Below the pieces are notes generated by a model. The model was given only the letters and a program-made list of their open reading frames with translations. It made no database searches and was not told the DNA's origin. 64,000 bases of DNA from Chelonoidis abingdonii. Its lineage: Eukaryota > Chordata > Testudines > Testudinidae. The stretch lies in NCBI RefSeq assembly GCF_003597395.2, contig NC_133777.1, forward strand, positions 12,088,975-12,152,974, given 5' to 3'. Positions 63,481 to 64,000 of the stretch are shown piece after piece (positions within the stretch are counted from its first letter, which is position 1; every line of letters starts with the position of its first letter). The position numbers and the translations under genes are program-made.

Positions 63481-64000
63481 CAGAAAGTGCAGGATCCCTT
63501 CCACCAGTCCTTTCCTACCAACGTTGTCCTGAGAATTCAGAATTAAAAGTGCTGATGGCTGTGACTAGAGAGACTCCTTGGTAAAGCAGGAGAAAAGGAG
63601 CCCCCAAGGAGGGAGCGTACTAAGACACCAGGTCACTCTAGGGAGGAGCAGAGAAGTGAGAAGGCAGGTGAAGCCTGTTTACCCTTTCCCCATAAAAAGC
63701 AGAAGTCAATATGGTCTAACAAGGATGCTGAAGAATCCAGGAGAGGAAAATGTTGTGAAAGCAACACCAGTGAGAGGTTTTCCCAGGGGATCTGCCGGTG
63801 CTCCTGTCAGACCTCGCACAGCCACAGTGTGGCAGCCTTTTCAAGTGCACTGGACTTTCGCTCTCAGCCATTAAGGGAACCTGTCCCCAAGCCCGACCCT
63901 GGAATCTAGTGTCATGTGACCGCTGACCCTAACTTACCAATAGTGTGCAATATAAGCAAAACCTCTGGATCTCTGTCAAGCACAGCTCCCACGGCAGCCC
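63481..64000. other. unassigned sequence
   Basis: No feature recognised up to the window edge. A 98-codon plus frame (63578-63874) lacks a domain. Confidence 0.4.

Noticed and set aside
63244..63504. Minus-strand frame ending in QQQLQSQQQ
   Set aside because: Compositional product of the GTT/GCT-rich region.

Overview
The window looks like intergenic or deep-intronic DNA from a sauropsid, most probably a turtle. This rests on its repeat mix: CR1 LINEs of at least three subtypes, an L2-like LINE, Penelope-like elements (PLEs) with GIY-YIG endonuclease remnants and hammerhead-like 3' ends, MIR/CORE-type SINEs, many short non-autonomous hAT elements with 8-bp target duplications, and palindromic MITEs that start GGGTATGTCTACAC or carry a CCATTGA(C/A)GTCAATGG-like centre. 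I found no host protein-coding exon, tRNA, rRNA or CRISPR array. Every long reading frame is either inside a repeat or unrecognisable.

Layout. 0-5 kb: a palindromic MITE, an antisense L2-like LINE (1.76-2.83 kb) and a sense PLE 3' end (3.67-4.0 kb). 6.6-11.6 kb: MITE and SINE pieces, an LTR-like repeat split by a PLE terminal unit (7.3 kb), an antisense CR1 (9.15-9.69 kb), a MIR-like SINE and a complete solo LTR with 5-bp duplications (10751-11640). 12-17 kb: mostly single-copy sequence with AT-rich blocks. 17.6-19.2 kb: MIR plus a 1.2-kb antisense CR1. 23.7-24.3 kb: a hAT element precisely inserted in a MIR-like SINE. 25.3-27.98 kb: a (TTTC)n tract, a sense CR1 and an inverted pair of MITEs. 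29.7-34.2 kb: hAT MITEs and MIR copies. 35.4-36.9 kb: a 5' LTR followed by a broken gag whose nucleocapsid part keeps three CCHC-type zinc knuckles (one with His to Gln). 37.4-48.7 kb: seven further DNA transposons (five hAT-type, one MITE nested in a hAT and one TAA-flanked MITE) and an antisense PLE with GIY-YIG remnant (45.3-46.0 kb). 49.6-58.9 kb: a pyrimidine tract, AT-rich blocks that could be conserved non-coding elements, and CR1 scraps. 59.6-64 kb: a second copy of the 6.9-kb LTR-like repeat, a MIR hit by two TAA-flanked MITEs in a row, another MITE and a 0.93-kb antisense CR1.

The elements record an order of insertion. MIR/CORE SINEs and L2 are the oldest and most degraded, and MITEs and hATs sit inside them. 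The PLE end at 7.3 kb sits inside an older LTR-like repeat, and the paralogue at 59.6-60.0 kb preserves the empty site. The most interesting items are the hammerhead-ribozyme-like fold in the PLE ends, the unnamed LTR-like family at 6.9 and 59.6 kb, the nested insertions whose boundaries can be read to the base, and AT-rich blocks that may be regulatory. Family names come from recognising sequence and protein motifs by eye; no database search was possible.
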